Origin: Actinomycetota bacterium
GTDB taxonomy: Bacteria; Actinomycetota; Acidimicrobiia; IMCC26256; PALSA-610
NCBI GenBank assembly: GCA_005773635.1
Contig: SXHN01000074.1
Coordinates: 1-64,000 of the forward strand
Direction of reading: 5' to 3'
Length of the DNA: 64,000 nt
A program made the position numbers and the translations under genes. Positions 40,918 through 49,818 of this stretch are shown one piece after another. The notes beneath the pieces are model-generated. The model did no database searches. It saw only the letters and a list, made by a program, of their open reading frames with translations, and was not told the DNA's origin. Position 1 is the first letter of the stretch. Each line of letters begins with the position of its first letter.

Positions 40918-42453
40918 ATGTTTGATGATGCAAAGTCGGTCTCGGAGCTGATCGAACGCCGCGCGGCCGCGAGCCCTAACAAGGTGATGCTGTGCGCCGG
41001 CGAACGCGAAATGACCTTTGTTCAGTATCGCGATGCCGTCGAGGTGGCCGCGGCCGGTTGGGCGGCGCTCGGCGTTGATGAAGGCGACCACGTGTCGTGG
41101 CAACTACCGACGTGGATCGAATCGGCGGTCTTGGTCGGGGCACTGTGTCGCCTCGGCGCGATCCAAAACCCGATGTTGCCGATCTACCGGCAAAAAGAAA
41201 TCGGATTTATTACCGGCCAACTCGGAACAAAATTGCTCATCACGCCGAGCACATGGAACAACTTCAACTATCACGAACTTGCATCGTCGATCGTCGGAGA
41301 TTCAGCAGTGATCGCAGACTCCTGGAACCCTGACGGCGACCCGTCGACGCTGCCTCCAATGCCCAAGGTGTTCGACAACCGTGGCGATGATCCGGTGCGT
41401 TGGGTGTTTTATACGTCAGGCACAACGAGCGATCCGAAGGGCGCACAACATACGGATCGTTCGGTGATGCAGGCTGCCATTGGATACGCCAAGAAGACCC
41501 ATGTGACCGAACACGACATCGCGATTGTTGCGTTTCCCTTCACGCACGTTGGCGGGGCGATCATTGGAGTATTCACGCCGTTACTCACTGGCTCGACCGC
41601 AGTGTTAATGGAGGCCTTCAGCCCGCAACTGACCACCGAGTTGGTGGGGCGTCACAAGGTGACGTTGGGCAATGGAGCGCCGGCGATTCATCAAATGCTG
41701 ATCGCTGAAGCCAAAGCACACCCCGAGGCGTACGCGCACGTCCGAGCCTTTCCAGGTGGCGGGTCGCCCAAACCCCCGAATCAACATGATGAAATCCGAG
41801 CGGTCGTGCCGAGCGCCACACAGGGCATCAACTCGGGGTACGGGCTCACCGAGGCGCCGATCTTGACGCAGACTGATACGGACGCGCTGGATGCAAGCAA
41901 GATTGTAGGTGAAGGCACGCCAACGGAAAGTGTGACGATTCGTCTCATTGATGGGAGCGGCAACGATGTTGCGGCTGGTGCCGAAGGCGAGATCGTGGCC
42001 AAGGGCAATCAGGTGATGCGCGGCTATACCGACCCGTCGCTTGACGCCGCGGCATTTACTCCAGACGGCTTTTTCAAGACCGGCGACATAGGTCGGTTCC
42101 TTGCCGACGGCACGATCGTTGTTACCGGTCGCATCAAAGACATCATAATTCGCAAGGGCGAAAATGTTTCGGCCAAAGAGGTGGAAGACACACTGTTTAA
42201 TCACCCGCTGATTGCCGATGTTGCGGTGTTCGGCATCCCCGACATGGATCGAGGCGAAATGGTGGTCGCCGCGATTGTTCCCAAGGTCGCGGCGAACGCG
42301 CCCGACCAGGCATCGGTGTTGAATTTTTGTAAAGACGCGGGGTTGATGCTGCAGAAAATTCCCGAACGAATAATGGTGCTGGATGCGCTGCCACGAAACC
42401 CAAGCGGCAAAGTGCCGAAGCACGAACTCCGTCGACAACTCGTAGGCGAATAG
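40918..42453 (+). CDS. Acyl-CoA synthetase (AMP-binding)
   Basis: A 511-aa ANL ligase: P-loop WVFYTSGTTSDPKG, INSGYGLTEAPI, hinge TIVVTGRIKDIIIRKGENVSAKEVE and catalytic Lys in NPSGKVPKHELRRQL. ATG 40918 is preceded by GAGGAG at 5-6 bases, so this gene, unlike the operon leader, has a ribosome-binding site; the frame's GTG two codons earlier is less well placed. Similar to cyclohexane-1-carboxylate or medium-chain ligases of actinobacteria. Its stop TAG is followed at once by the ATG of the LLM gene. Confidence 0.88.
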   Translation: MFDDAKSVSELIERRAAASPNKVMLCAGEREMTFVQYRDAVEVAAAGWAALGVDEGDHVSWQLPTWIESAVLVGALCRLGAIQNPMLPIYRQKEIGFITGQLGTKLLITPSTWNNFNYHELASSIVGDSAVIADSWNPDGDPSTLPPMPKVFDNRGDDPVRWVFYTSGTTSDPKGAQHTDRSVMQAAIGYAKKTHVTEHDIAIVAFPFTHVGGAIIGVFTPLLTGSTAVLMEAFSPQLTTELVGRHKVTLGNGAPAIHQMLIAEAKAHPEAYAHVRAFPGGGSPKPPNQHDEIRAVVPSATQGINSGYGLTEAPILTQTDTDALDASKIVGEGTPTESVTIRLIDGSGNDVAAGAEGEIVAKGNQVMRGYTDPSLDAAAFTPDGFFKTGDIGRFLADGTIVVTGRIKDIIIRKGENVSAKEVEDTLFNHPLIADVAVFGIPDMDRGEMVVAAIVPKVAANAPDQASVLNFCKDAGLMLQKIPERIMVLDALPRNPSGKVPKHELRRQLVGE

Positions 42454-43371
42454 ATGCAGGTTTCCGTCACCATCTCCGGCTTCACGCGGCTCTTCGACAA
42501 CGACCTCAGCAAAGTGCTCGACGCTGCGAAAGTTATCGATGACGCGGGCGTACACCAGCTTGTGCTCGCGGACCACGTCGTGATGGGGGATCGAACGGAC
42601 CGTTATCCCTTTGGCACATTTCCGTACCCATCCGAAGAACCCTGGCCTGAGCCGTTGACGTTGTTGGCCGCGATTGCTGCGGTCACCACGAACGTCCGGC
42701 TCGGCACGGGAATCCTCATTGCGCCATTGCGCCCGCCCGCACTGCTTGCCAAAACGGTGGCAACCCTTGATCAGATCAGTGGAGGTCGGGTCGACCTCGG
42801 GGTAGGCACTGGCTGGCAGCGCGAAGAGTATGGCGCGTGCGATGTGCCTTGGAATACCCGATGGCAACGACTCGACGACACGATGCGCGCGTGTGCTGCC
42901 CTGTGGACGACGCCAGGGCCGGTGAAGTTTGCATCCGAAACCGTTTCGTTCGATGCCGTGTGGTGCAATCCAATGCCAGTGCAGACGGCCGCGGACTCTG
43001 GGATCCCCGTCTGGTACGGGGTGGCTGCAAGCGGAGACCACATCGCACGCATGGCTGAGCTTGGTGCTGGTTGGTTACCGATTCACATCACGACGCCGGA
43101 CGAACTTCGTGATGGCATTGTGGCCCTGCGGGCCGCGGTCGCCGATCGCGGTCGCGATCCCAAGGCGTTTCACGTGCGGGCCGGAGCGCGACCGGTGATG
43201 GGCGACGACGGCAGGCTCGACACGGCCGCGACCCAGGCCGAGAATGCCTGGCTTGCCGAAGCGGGCGTCGACTCGGTGAGCATCGGCACTGGGCGTCACG
43301 TGGCCGACGGCGAGTCGCTGCGAGCGTTTTTGAGCGATGCCGTTGAGGCCTTCGCAGGTATTTCGTCGTAA
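42454..43371 (+). CDS. LLM-class F420-dependent oxidoreductase
   Basis: A 305-aa luciferase-like protein of the F420 group: DDAGVHQLVLADHVVMGDRTDRYPFG, TNVRLGTGILIAPLRPPALLAKTVATLDQISGGRVDLGVGTGWQREEY. The start follows the ligase stop without a gap. In actinobacteria such proteins often handle ketosteroids, terpenoids or other CoA-activated intermediates next to FadD genes. The direction of the redox step cannot be told. Confidence 0.9.
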   Translation: MQVSVTISGFTRLFDNDLSKVLDAAKVIDDAGVHQLVLADHVVMGDRTDRYPFGTFPYPSEEPWPEPLTLLAAIAAVTTNVRLGTGILIAPLRPPALLAKTVATLDQISGGRVDLGVGTGWQREEYGACDVPWNTRWQRLDDTMRACAALWTTPGPVKFASETVSFDAVWCNPMPVQTAADSGIPVWYGVAASGDHIARMAELGAGWLPIHITTPDELRDGIVALRAAVADRGRDPKAFHVRAGARPVMGDDGRLDTAATQAENAWLAEAGVDSVSIGTGRHVADGESLRAFLSDAVEAFAGISS

Positions 43372-43381
43372 CGCAATCAGC

Positions 43382-43396
43382 CCGGCACTTTGCCGG
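43382..43396 (+). terminator. Short hairpin after the SDR-ligase-LLM operon
   Basis: CCGGCA-CTT-TGCCGG forms a 6-base-pair GC-rich stem 10 bases after the LLM stop codon. There is no T-tract; a weak or Rho-assisted terminator is possible. Confidence 0.4.
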
Positions 43397-43403
43397 CCGA
43401 TGA

Positions 43404-44279
43404 GTGTCGATGGTCGGAATTTCGCGTCAGGTTGTTGGGGGCGTCGTTGTGGCTCTCGTCGCGACAGCTTGTGGGAGCGATGCGACGACGAAGGGATCAA
43501 CCACAACCTCGTCTGTGGCGATCACAACTACCACCGTGATTGCACAACGATTCACGTCGACCTCAGCGCTGCTGAAAACAAGCTCAACTCCAGCACCGTC
43601 GACAACAACGATTTCAGCGGCAACTCCGTCGACCACGGTCGCACCGGTTGTTGGCGTTGACGGATGCAGCCTCACTGGCTTGCCGGCCGGAGCAACGGTG
43701 ACCGGGACCATAGTTGGAGATGTCAACGGCGACGGTAAAGATGACACGTTGACGACCTACGTCGCTGACAAGTCTGCCGGGTTCCGCGTACTCTTCGGTG
43801 GCGGCGGCGGATTCCAAAACCCGATTGCCTACGCGGGCGCAGGCGACGGCGCCGTGAAGGCGTTGGGTTTGACGTCGCTCGTTGGGCAAGTGACTCCTGA
43901 CGACGTCACCTTGCAGGTGTTCGCCAGAGTTGGTAGCGGCGCGAGCACTCAAATAGTGGGCCTGTATCACTACGAGAACTGTGCGCTGCAACCTGTGAAC
44001 TTGCCTGATGGCAAGGACGCGACGTTCGTCGTTGGCGGCGGGGTGATGCACGCTGATGGGCTGGCCTGCGACGGTGTCGCGGCTGGTGTTGTTCTCGCGG
44101 TGTACAGCGCAAACAGCAGCAACGGCAGCAAATTCGCAACCTCCGTGCAGGGATATCGCTATGCAAATGGTGGGTTGACGAAGTACGGATCCATGATCAA
44201 CGGGACTATGAATCTGCCTGCCGATTCAGCTGCATTCGAATCATTCGCAACGATCGACTGTACCGGAATCGAGATATAG
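43404..44279 (+). CDS. Lipoprotein with Thr/Ser-rich linker and Asp-rich (VCBS/FG-GAP-like) segment
   Basis: A 291-aa exported protein. The lipoprotein signal VVGGVVVALVATAC is followed by about 65 residues rich in Thr and Ser (wall-spanning linker) and a beta-rich domain with the calcium-binding-type motif GDVNGDGKDD, as in FG-GAP/VCBS repeats, and three further Cys. It probably sits on the cell surface. GTG 43404 or the ATG two codons later can start it. It lies alone after the LLM operon. Function unknown. Confidence 0.78.
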   Translation: MSMVGISRQVVGGVVVALVATACGSDATTKGSTTTSSVAITTTTVIAQRFTSTSALLKTSSTPAPSTTTISAATPSTTVAPVVGVDGCSLTGLPAGATVTGTIVGDVNGDGKDDTLTTYVADKSAGFRVLFGGGGGFQNPIAYAGAGDGAVKALGLTSLVGQVTPDDVTLQVFARVGSGASTQIVGLYHYENCALQPVNLPDGKDATFVVGGGVMHADGLACDGVAAGVVLAVYSANSSNGSKFATSVQGYRYANGGLTKYGSMINGTMNLPADSAAFESFATIDCTGIEI

Positions 44280-44283
44280 CAAT

Positions 44284-44979
44284 TCAGGTCTGACAAGTTG
44301 GCTGCCGGACGCGGCCACGCGGTGCGGCCATCACTATCTTGAGCCAGTCAACGGCTGCGTCGATCGTTTCCGGGTGGCCATTGACGAGGTCAACACCATG
44401 CGTGGATCCTTGAACAATTTCTGCCTTGCTCTGCAATTCTTGGCTTTCGGTGAGTGCGCGAGCTGTAGCTGCAGTCTCGCCATCGCCGTTTGAAGCGATG
44501 GCGAGTATGGGCTGGCCCGGTACTTTGATTATCTCACCTGCTGAAAAAGTGATTGTGGCGTAGGCGGCGATTTCACAATCGTTGCTGGCCCGCAGCACAT
44601 GACCCGCACCGAGCGACGACCCCATGAGTACGAAGGTACCAACGCCCTCTCCCCGTAGTTGCTGAACGACGGCGGCGATGTCGGGATCGCCCGAGGAGTC
44701 GTAGTCGTAGGCCACTGCTCGATAACCGGCAGCTACGAGCTTCGGCATCACTGGATACCAGGAGTCTTTGTGCGTGCTGCGTCCGTGCACCATCACGATG
44801 GCAGTCGGGGCTTCCGTGTTGCCAAGCTCAGCGGTGGAGTGCCCGGCGATCGTGGTCAAGCGCAGCCCATCGGGCTTCGCGACCTCGCTCCCGCACTGTG
44901 TGGTGAATGTCGCAATGAGTGCGATGCCGAGAGTCGCGCGGATCGTTCTGCGAATCGTTGCAATGCTTGCGAGGTTCAT
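44284..44979 (-). CDS. Exported alpha/beta hydrolase
   Basis: A 231-aa alpha/beta-fold hydrolase with an N-terminal export signal (RATLGIALIATFTTQC; Gln before the Cys is unusual for a lipobox). The oxyanion His-Gly MVHGRSTHKDSW, nucleophile elbow GSSLGAG, and a C-terminal His in GSTHGVDL complete a plausible triad. Closest in character to small carboxylesterases or dienelactone hydrolase-like proteins. The ATG overlaps the stop of the glutamine amidotransferase-like gene (ATGA), placing it last in that operon. Confidence 0.82.
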   Translation of the reverse strand: MNLASIATIRRTIRATLGIALIATFTTQCGSEVAKPDGLRLTTIAGHSTAELGNTEAPTAIVMVHGRSTHKDSWYPVMPKLVAAGYRAVAYDYDSSGDPDIAAVVQQLRGEGVGTFVLMGSSLGAGHVLRASNDCEIAAYATITFSAGEIIKVPGQPILAIASNGDGETAATARALTESQELQSKAEIVQGSTHGVDLVNGHPETIDAAVDWLKIVMAAPRGRVRQPTCQT

Positions 44980-45722
44980 TTCGTCGCCTCAAACTCTGCG
45001 GCGCTGACGAGCGCATCAAAAAGTGACTGTTGGTTCGGATCAGTAGGCGCAGTGTCTTCTGGATGCCACTGAACGGCGAGCGCGAACCACGAAGCATCGC
45101 TGGGCTCGATTGCTTCGACGATCCCATCGGCTGCTCGCCCCACCACCCGCCAGCCCTGCGCAACGCGATCAACGGATTGGTGATGATGACACGAAACGGT
45201 TGGCGTGAGGGTGCTCATCACAGTCGCGACGCGCGACCCGGCGTCGAGCTTGATGAGATGATGTAGCTCGCCGTCGCGAAAACCAGGGCGGCCGTGGGCT
45301 TCAACGCCATCGAGATCAGGAATGTGTTGGTGTAACGAACCACCGAATGCCACGTTGAGTACCTGCAGCCCTCGACAAATTGCGAGCAACGGCACCGACT
45401 GCGCGCGTGCCTCTCGCGCGATCGCGATCTCGAAACTATCCACGGTGGCGTCAGTGCCATACACCGTTTCGTGGCTGATTCCGCCGTAGCGTTGCGGCTC
45501 CACATCGGGTCCACCCGTGAGAACGACGGCGTCGAGCCGCCCTACAAGCATGGTGATGTCTTCATCGCTGCATTGCGCAGGGTCGAGTAGAACGGGGAGT
45601 GCGCTGGCAGCCCGCAATCGCTGCAGATACTTGTCGCGTTCGCCGATGCCGGCTCCGGTCCAGCCTTTGACCCGCCCATCACCAAGCGTACGAGCGGTCA
45701 GACCGACGAGAGGTTTTACCAC
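44976..45722 (-). CDS. Class I glutamine amidotransferase-like gamma-glutamyl hydrolase (PuuD type, C26)
   Basis: A 248-aa enzyme: LTGGPDVEPQRYGG, the nucleophile Cys in LAICRGLQVLNVAFGGSLHQ, and His/Glu in VQWHPEDTA. PuuD-type enzymes release glutamate from gamma-glutamyl-GABA and similar compounds. The frame extends further upstream, but GTG 45722 starts the conserved KPLVGLTART and overlaps the synthetase gene by 7 bases. Lying next to a PuuA-type synthetase, it should remove the glutamyl group that enzyme adds. Confidence 0.9.
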   Translation of the reverse strand: MVKPLVGLTARTLGDGRVKGWTGAGIGERDKYLQRLRAASALPVLLDPAQCSDEDITMLVGRLDAVVLTGGPDVEPQRYGGISHETVYGTDATVDSFEIAIAREARAQSVPLLAICRGLQVLNVAFGGSLHQHIPDLDGVEAHGRPGFRDGELHHLIKLDAGSRVATVMSTLTPTVSCHHHQSVDRVAQGWRVVGRAADGIVEAIEPSDASWFALAVQWHPEDTAPTDPNQQSLFDALVSAAEFEATK

Positions 45723-47101
45723 TGATCGAAGTTTCGCTTGTGTTCCCAATCTGTAACGTGGCGATTGAAGCTCGCCCATTCTTGGCGCGCAGTATTTAAC
45801 AGATGGAAGTGCACCGCTTCGCCGAAGGCATCTATCGCCACCTCTGACTTTTCGAATTCATTGATGGCTTCCACGATGTTCCATGGCACTCGCTCCACGT
45901 CGGTGGAGACATACGCGTTGCCTTGAAAGGGATCGCCGGGCGTGAGTCCAGCTTCAATGCCGTGGAGCCCGGCCGCAATGGTTGCGGCGAACGCGAGGTA
46001 TGGGTTGGCGTCTGCGCCGGGGATACGTGATTCGACTCGGAATCCTTGGCCGTGGCCGACGGTGCGAAATCCGCACGTGCGGTTGTCGTCGCCCCAAACG
46101 ATCGCAGTTGGTGCCCACGACTCGGGCTGGTACCGCTTATATGAATTCACAGTGGGTGCGTGCATCCACGCGAGCTCGCGTGCGGTAGCCATGAGTCCGC
46201 CGAGCCAACCTTGTGTGACCGCCGATTGGTGATGTGGCGCGTTCTCGTCCCACATGAGTGACTGCGCGCCGTGCTGATCCCAAACGCTTGAATGAATGTG
46301 GCATGACGAACCAACGCGATCGATGTCATATTTCGCCATGAAGGTAATGGTGCGCCCGAATTGGTGCGTGATTTCCTTCGCGCCGTTTTTGTAGATCACG
46401 TGACGGTCGGCCATCGTGAGCGCGTCGGCGTATTCCAAGTTGATCTCGTGCTGGCCGAGCTCTGCTTCGCCCTTCGAAAACTCGACAGGAACCCCTGCGT
46501 TGTCCATGCCGTTGCGGATGGCTCGGATGATGGACTCATCGCGCGTGGTCTGCAGAATGTGATAGTCGAGCACTACGTTCGAAATGGGAGCGAGCCCGCT
46601 GTAGCCCTTCGCGGCGGCTTCCTCATGATTCTCTTTGAACAAGAAGAACTCGAGTTCGGATGCCATCTTGACGCTGTAGCCGAGTTTGGCCGCGCGTTCG
46701 ATTTGGCGTTGCAGGATTCGGCGCGGCGACACCTCGATTGGGGAATCGTCGTGCTCATCGACGACGTCGCACATCACAAGTGCGGTGGCCTCCAGCCAAG
46801 GGATTCGGCGGATTGTCGACAGGTCGGGTCGCAGCGCAAAATCGCCGTAGCCTTTTTCCCAATTGGCGAACTGGTAGCCCGGAAGCACGGTCATTTCGGA
46901 GTCGACCGCTAGTAGATAGTTACAAGCGTGAATCTCACCTGCACCGCGCTTCATCTGGCGCAACCAATAGTGGCCGGTCACGCGCTTGCCCATCAGACGG
47001 CCTTGCAAATCAGGAAACACCACCAGAATTGTGTCGATGGTGTAGAGCTCGATTGCAGATGCGAGCTCGTCGGCGTTGAGCATGCCGTGCACTGGTGTCA
47101 T
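45716..47101 (-). CDS. Glutamine synthetase-like gamma-glutamylpolyamine synthetase (PuuA/GlnA3 type)
   Basis: A 461-aa member of the glutamine synthetase superfamily. Metal-site Glu residues in ASELEFFLF and GQHEINLEYADAL, SCHIHSSVWD, NSYKRYQPESWAPT and ESRIPGADANPYLAFAA are conserved, so it should form gamma-glutamyl phosphate. The regulatory adenylylation Tyr loop of GlnA is not recognisable, and the PuuD-type neighbour points to gamma-glutamylation of putrescine, another polyamine or a monoamine rather than ammonia assimilation. It is second in a minus-strand operon: SDR, this gene, hydrolase, alpha/beta hydrolase. Confidence 0.9.
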   Translation of the reverse strand: MTPVHGMLNADELASAIELYTIDTILVVFPDLQGRLMGKRVTGHYWLRQMKRGAGEIHACNYLLAVDSEMTVLPGYQFANWEKGYGDFALRPDLSTIRRIPWLEATALVMCDVVDEHDDSPIEVSPRRILQRQIERAAKLGYSVKMASELEFFLFKENHEEAAAKGYSGLAPISNVVLDYHILQTTRDESIIRAIRNGMDNAGVPVEFSKGEAELGQHEINLEYADALTMADRHVIYKNGAKEITHQFGRTITFMAKYDIDRVGSSCHIHSSVWDQHGAQSLMWDENAPHHQSAVTQGWLGGLMATARELAWMHAPTVNSYKRYQPESWAPTAIVWGDDNRTCGFRTVGHGQGFRVESRIPGADANPYLAFAATIAAGLHGIEAGLTPGDPFQGNAYVSTDVERVPWNIVEAINEFEKSEVAIDAFGEAVHFHLLNTARQEWASFNRHVTDWEHKRNFDQW

Positions 47102-47122
47102 AGCTGCAGCCTACGCAGGTTG

Positions 47123-47893
47123 CTATTCAGGGGTCACGTACGCCGCGGTGATGCCGCCGTCGACGACAAGTTGTGAGCCGGTGATATAGCTCGCTTCGTC
47201 GGAGGCGAGAAAGAGTGCAGCGTTCACAATCTCTTCGGCTTGTGCGAGTCGACCCATCGGGATATGCACCATCCGGCGTGCTTTGCGGGCAGGATCGCTC
47301 ATCAACGGTGCGAGCAGGGGAGTGTCGACGGGGCCGGGGCACAATGAGTTGGCACGGATGCCCTTGCGCGCCCACTCAACCGCGATTTCACGAGTCATTG
47401 CGAGGACGCCACCCTTGCTGGCGGTATATGCGATCTGAGCTGTGGCCGCGCCCATCAACGCCACGAATGATGCGACGTTGACAATGGAGCCGCCGCCCGA
47501 CTCGACCATTGCAGGGATACCTGATCGACAACCGAGCCAGACGCCTTTGAGGTTGATTTCCATCACGCGTTCCCACGTGCTTTCGGGTGTGTCCATGACA
47601 CCTCCGTCGTCATCGGGAAAGACTCCTGCGTTGTTGTACAACACATGGAGACCGCCGAAGGTCGTCATCGCGTGCGCCACCATCGCATCGCAATCGGCTG
47701 CCTTCGAGACGTCGGCAGCGATGAACGTTGCGCGATCTCCGAGCGATGCTGCCACTGCCTGCCCAGCCGCTTCGCTGTAGTCGACGACCACGACGCGAGC
47801 CCCCTCGGCTACAAAGCGTTCGCTGGCGATTTTGCCCATGCCACTCGCGCCACCGGTGATGAGTGCAACTTTGTTTTGGAGCCGAGGCATCAT
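47123..47893 (-). CDS. SDR-family oxidoreductase
   Basis: A 256-aa classical SDR: TGGASGMGK, NNAGVFPDDDG, active-site Ser in NVASFVALMG, Tyr-Lys in YTASKGG, ending VVDGGITAAYVTPE. It is probably NAD(H) dependent (VVVVDYS). ATG 47893 overlaps the stop of the upstream membrane protein gene by ATGA and has AAAGG upstream; the longer frame lies inside that gene. The polyamine-type synthetase follows after 21 bases. It may oxidise an alcohol or aldehyde intermediate of that pathway. Confidence 0.9.
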   Translation of the reverse strand: MMPRLQNKVALITGGASGMGKIASERFVAEGARVVVVDYSEAAGQAVAASLGDRATFIAADVSKAADCDAMVAHAMTTFGGLHVLYNNAGVFPDDDGGVMDTPESTWERVMEINLKGVWLGCRSGIPAMVESGGGSIVNVASFVALMGAATAQIAYTASKGGVLAMTREIAVEWARKGIRANSLCPGPVDTPLLAPLMSDPARKARRMVHIPMGRLAQAEEIVNAALFLASDEASYITGSQLVVDGGITAAYVTPE

Positions 47894-48507
47894 GGAACCT
47901 TTGTTGGGTCGTTGGGATAGTTGCGCACACCGTCGACGATTTCGGCCTGCAGATTGTGGGTGGCGCATACGATCAAGTTGTGGGTGCGCGAGTATTTGTT
48001 CATACGGTTTGTGACGGGCGCGCTGCCGTCTTTAGGCAGTAACAGTTCGGGTCGCGGGTCGTCGTTTCGCAATTTTGTAGCGTACGCGGCGCGGCTCGTA
48101 TTGACTCCGTTCCAATCGGCAACCCACCCGCTGTACGCGGTTGCCCCGACCGCATTCGTCGGGCGAGCCGTTGCGAGTTGTTTGGCCATGGCCACAAAGA
48201 TTGTGTTTTCTGCTTCGAGCAGATCGGCGGCTTCGGATGCCGCTGTGGTTGCGATAACGGGGAGTTTCTTGAGGCGTTCATACGCGTCACGACAGGCAGT
48301 AGCGGCGACCGTGCGCGCCTGTTCGTTGAGTTTCTCCGAAGTCGTAGGAGCGAGCGCGTTGTAGACGACGGCTCCGCAGCTGATCAAGGTGAAGGCGACG
48401 ATGATGATAAGCGGCAACCGAGCCCGAAAGTCGCTCGTCGATTGCATGCCGGACCCAATGTCTTCGGTGACTGTAGGGTCGGATTGAGAGGTTGGAGTGC
48501 GGGCCAT
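47890..48507 (-). CDS. Single-pass membrane protein, unknown function
   Basis: A 205-aa protein with a hydrophilic N-terminal tail (about 30 residues), one helix (LPLIIIVAFTLISCGAVVYNAL) and a helical extracytoplasmic domain containing three Cys (one in ATACRDAYERLKK, one in LIVCATHNLQ). The topology suggests a surface-facing domain. It is the first gene of the SDR-PuuA-PuuD operon, sharing four bases with the SDR. AAGGCG before the ATG may be its ribosome-binding site. No family recognised. Confidence 0.72.
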   Translation of the reverse strand: MARTPTSQSDPTVTEDIGSGMQSTSDFRARLPLIIIVAFTLISCGAVVYNALAPTTSEKLNEQARTVAATACRDAYERLKKLPVIATTAASEAADLLEAENTIFVAMAKQLATARPTNAVGATAYSGWVADWNGVNTSRAAYATKLRNDDPRPELLLPKDGSAPVTNRMNKYSRTHNLIVCATHNLQAEIVDGVRNYPNDPTKVP

Positions 48508-48593
48508 TTATCGCCTTGACGGTCGTGGCACAAATGCAGTGCGGTCGCTGCGAATGTATGGGATGGATACCGATTTGAATCGATCGGGCTCAT

Positions 48594-48627
48594 CGATCTG
48601 ACGCCTCGTCAGATCGACCGGTATTGT
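48594..48627 (+). promoter_or_regulatory. Operator and promoter of the acyl-CoA dehydrogenase operon
   Basis: CGATCTGACG-CCT-CGTCAGATCG (48594-48616) is a perfect inverted repeat with 10-base arms. It overlaps a -35-like CTGACG (48598-48603) that stands 18 bases from TATTGT (48622-48627), 9 bases before the ATG. Binding of a repressor would block the promoter. Confidence 0.7.
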
Positions 48628-48636
48628 CTGAAAGCA

Positions 48637-49773
48637 ATGGAACTTCGCTACACCGAAGCAGAGGAAGTATTTCGCGCTGCGTTGCGCGAGTGGCTCAACA
48701 GCGAACTTCCTGGCATGGCCCCGCAGCCGCATCGTGAAGATTGGGTCGCGCGTCGCAAGTGGGATACGGATTGGCAGCGACGACTGTTTGATGGCGGATA
48801 CGCAGGCTTGAACTGGCCGAAGGAGTTCGGAGGCCAGGGCGCGACACCCACTGAACAGCTCATCTTCTTTGAAGAAACCACAAAGGCGCAGGCTCCTTAC
48901 GTCGGAGTCAATTTCGTGGGAACCTTGCACGCAGGCCCGACGTTGATCGAGGAGGGTACCGACGCGCAGAAAGCTGCACACCTCTCGAAGATCTTGCGCG
49001 GCGATGAAGTGTGGTGCCAAGGGTTTTCTGAGCCGGGCGCGGGCTCGGATCTCGCTTCACTGCGCACCCGCGCCGATCGCGACGGAGATGACTATGTGCT
49101 GAACGGCCAAAAGATTTGGTGCAGTTTTGCTCACATTGCCGACGTGGGGGAATTTCTTGTCCGCACAGACCCGGATGCGCCAAAACACCGCGGCATTTCG
49201 TGGCTGGTTTTGCCGATGGATCTTGCGGGCATCGAAATCCGCCCGATCAAGACGGTATTGGGTAGCTCGGAATTTTGCGAGGTGTTTCTTACTGATGTCC
49301 GCGTGCCCGTGTCGCAGCGTGTCGGCGCAGAGAACGACGGTTGGCGAGTCACAAACGTGACGTTGAAATACGAACGTGGCACGGCGTTTGTGTCAGAACT
49401 CATCGATTCGCTACGGCTGTGCGCTGATGTCGCGGCGATTGCGTCAGATGCGGCACACCTGCGAGAACTCGGGCGCTGTTACGCCGACTTTGCTGGACTC
49501 TGGTCGTTGACTAAGCGAAACGTAAGTCAAACTTCTCGCGGCACTCCAGGCGCAGGAGGAATGGTGATCAAACTCGCGTATTCCGAAGCTCGCCAGCGAT
49601 TCGGTGAACTGTGCTTGCGAATCCTTGACCGCGAGGGGCTCTATCTCGACGGGAATGAACTCGTCGAGGAACGGTTGCGCACGATGTCGCTCACGATTGC
49701 GGCGGGCGCGAGTCAAATTCAACGCAACATCATTAGCGAGCGCGTGCTTGGATTGCCGAGGGAGCCACGATGA
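48637..49773 (+). CDS. Acyl-CoA dehydrogenase, FadE-type subunit 1
   Basis: A 378-aa flavin acyl-CoA dehydrogenase. The FAD/substrate motif CQGFSEPGAGSDLASLRTRA is typical of the group used in sterol side-chain oxidation, as are WPKEFGGQGATPTEQLIFFEE and GISWLVLPMD. It introduces a double bond in an acyl-CoA. The neighbouring gene encodes a shorter, complementary dehydrogenase, as in the alpha2beta2 ChsE-type enzymes of Mycobacterium. The promoter is leaderless and under a strong palindrome. The substrate is probably a branched or cyclic acyl-CoA (inference). Confidence 0.9.
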   Translation: MELRYTEAEEVFRAALREWLNSELPGMAPQPHREDWVARRKWDTDWQRRLFDGGYAGLNWPKEFGGQGATPTEQLIFFEETTKAQAPYVGVNFVGTLHAGPTLIEEGTDAQKAAHLSKILRGDEVWCQGFSEPGAGSDLASLRTRADRDGDDYVLNGQKIWCSFAHIADVGEFLVRTDPDAPKHRGISWLVLPMDLAGIEIRPIKTVLGSSEFCEVFLTDVRVPVSQRVGAENDGWRVTNVTLKYERGTAFVSELIDSLRLCADVAAIASDAAHLRELGRCYADFAGLWSLTKRNVSQTSRGTPGAGGMVIKLAYSEARQRFGELCLRILDREGLYLDGNELVEERLRTMSLTIAAGASQIQRNIISERVLGLPREPR

Positions 49774-49818
49774 GTGATGTGGCAACGCACGCCGACCCAA
49801 CTCTGTTTGGAGTGCTCC

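Noticed and set aside
41605-43041. 478-codon minus-strand frame opposite the CoA ligase and LLM genes
   Set aside because: Composition is typical of antisense shadows, and the plus strand carries complete enzymes with all motifs.
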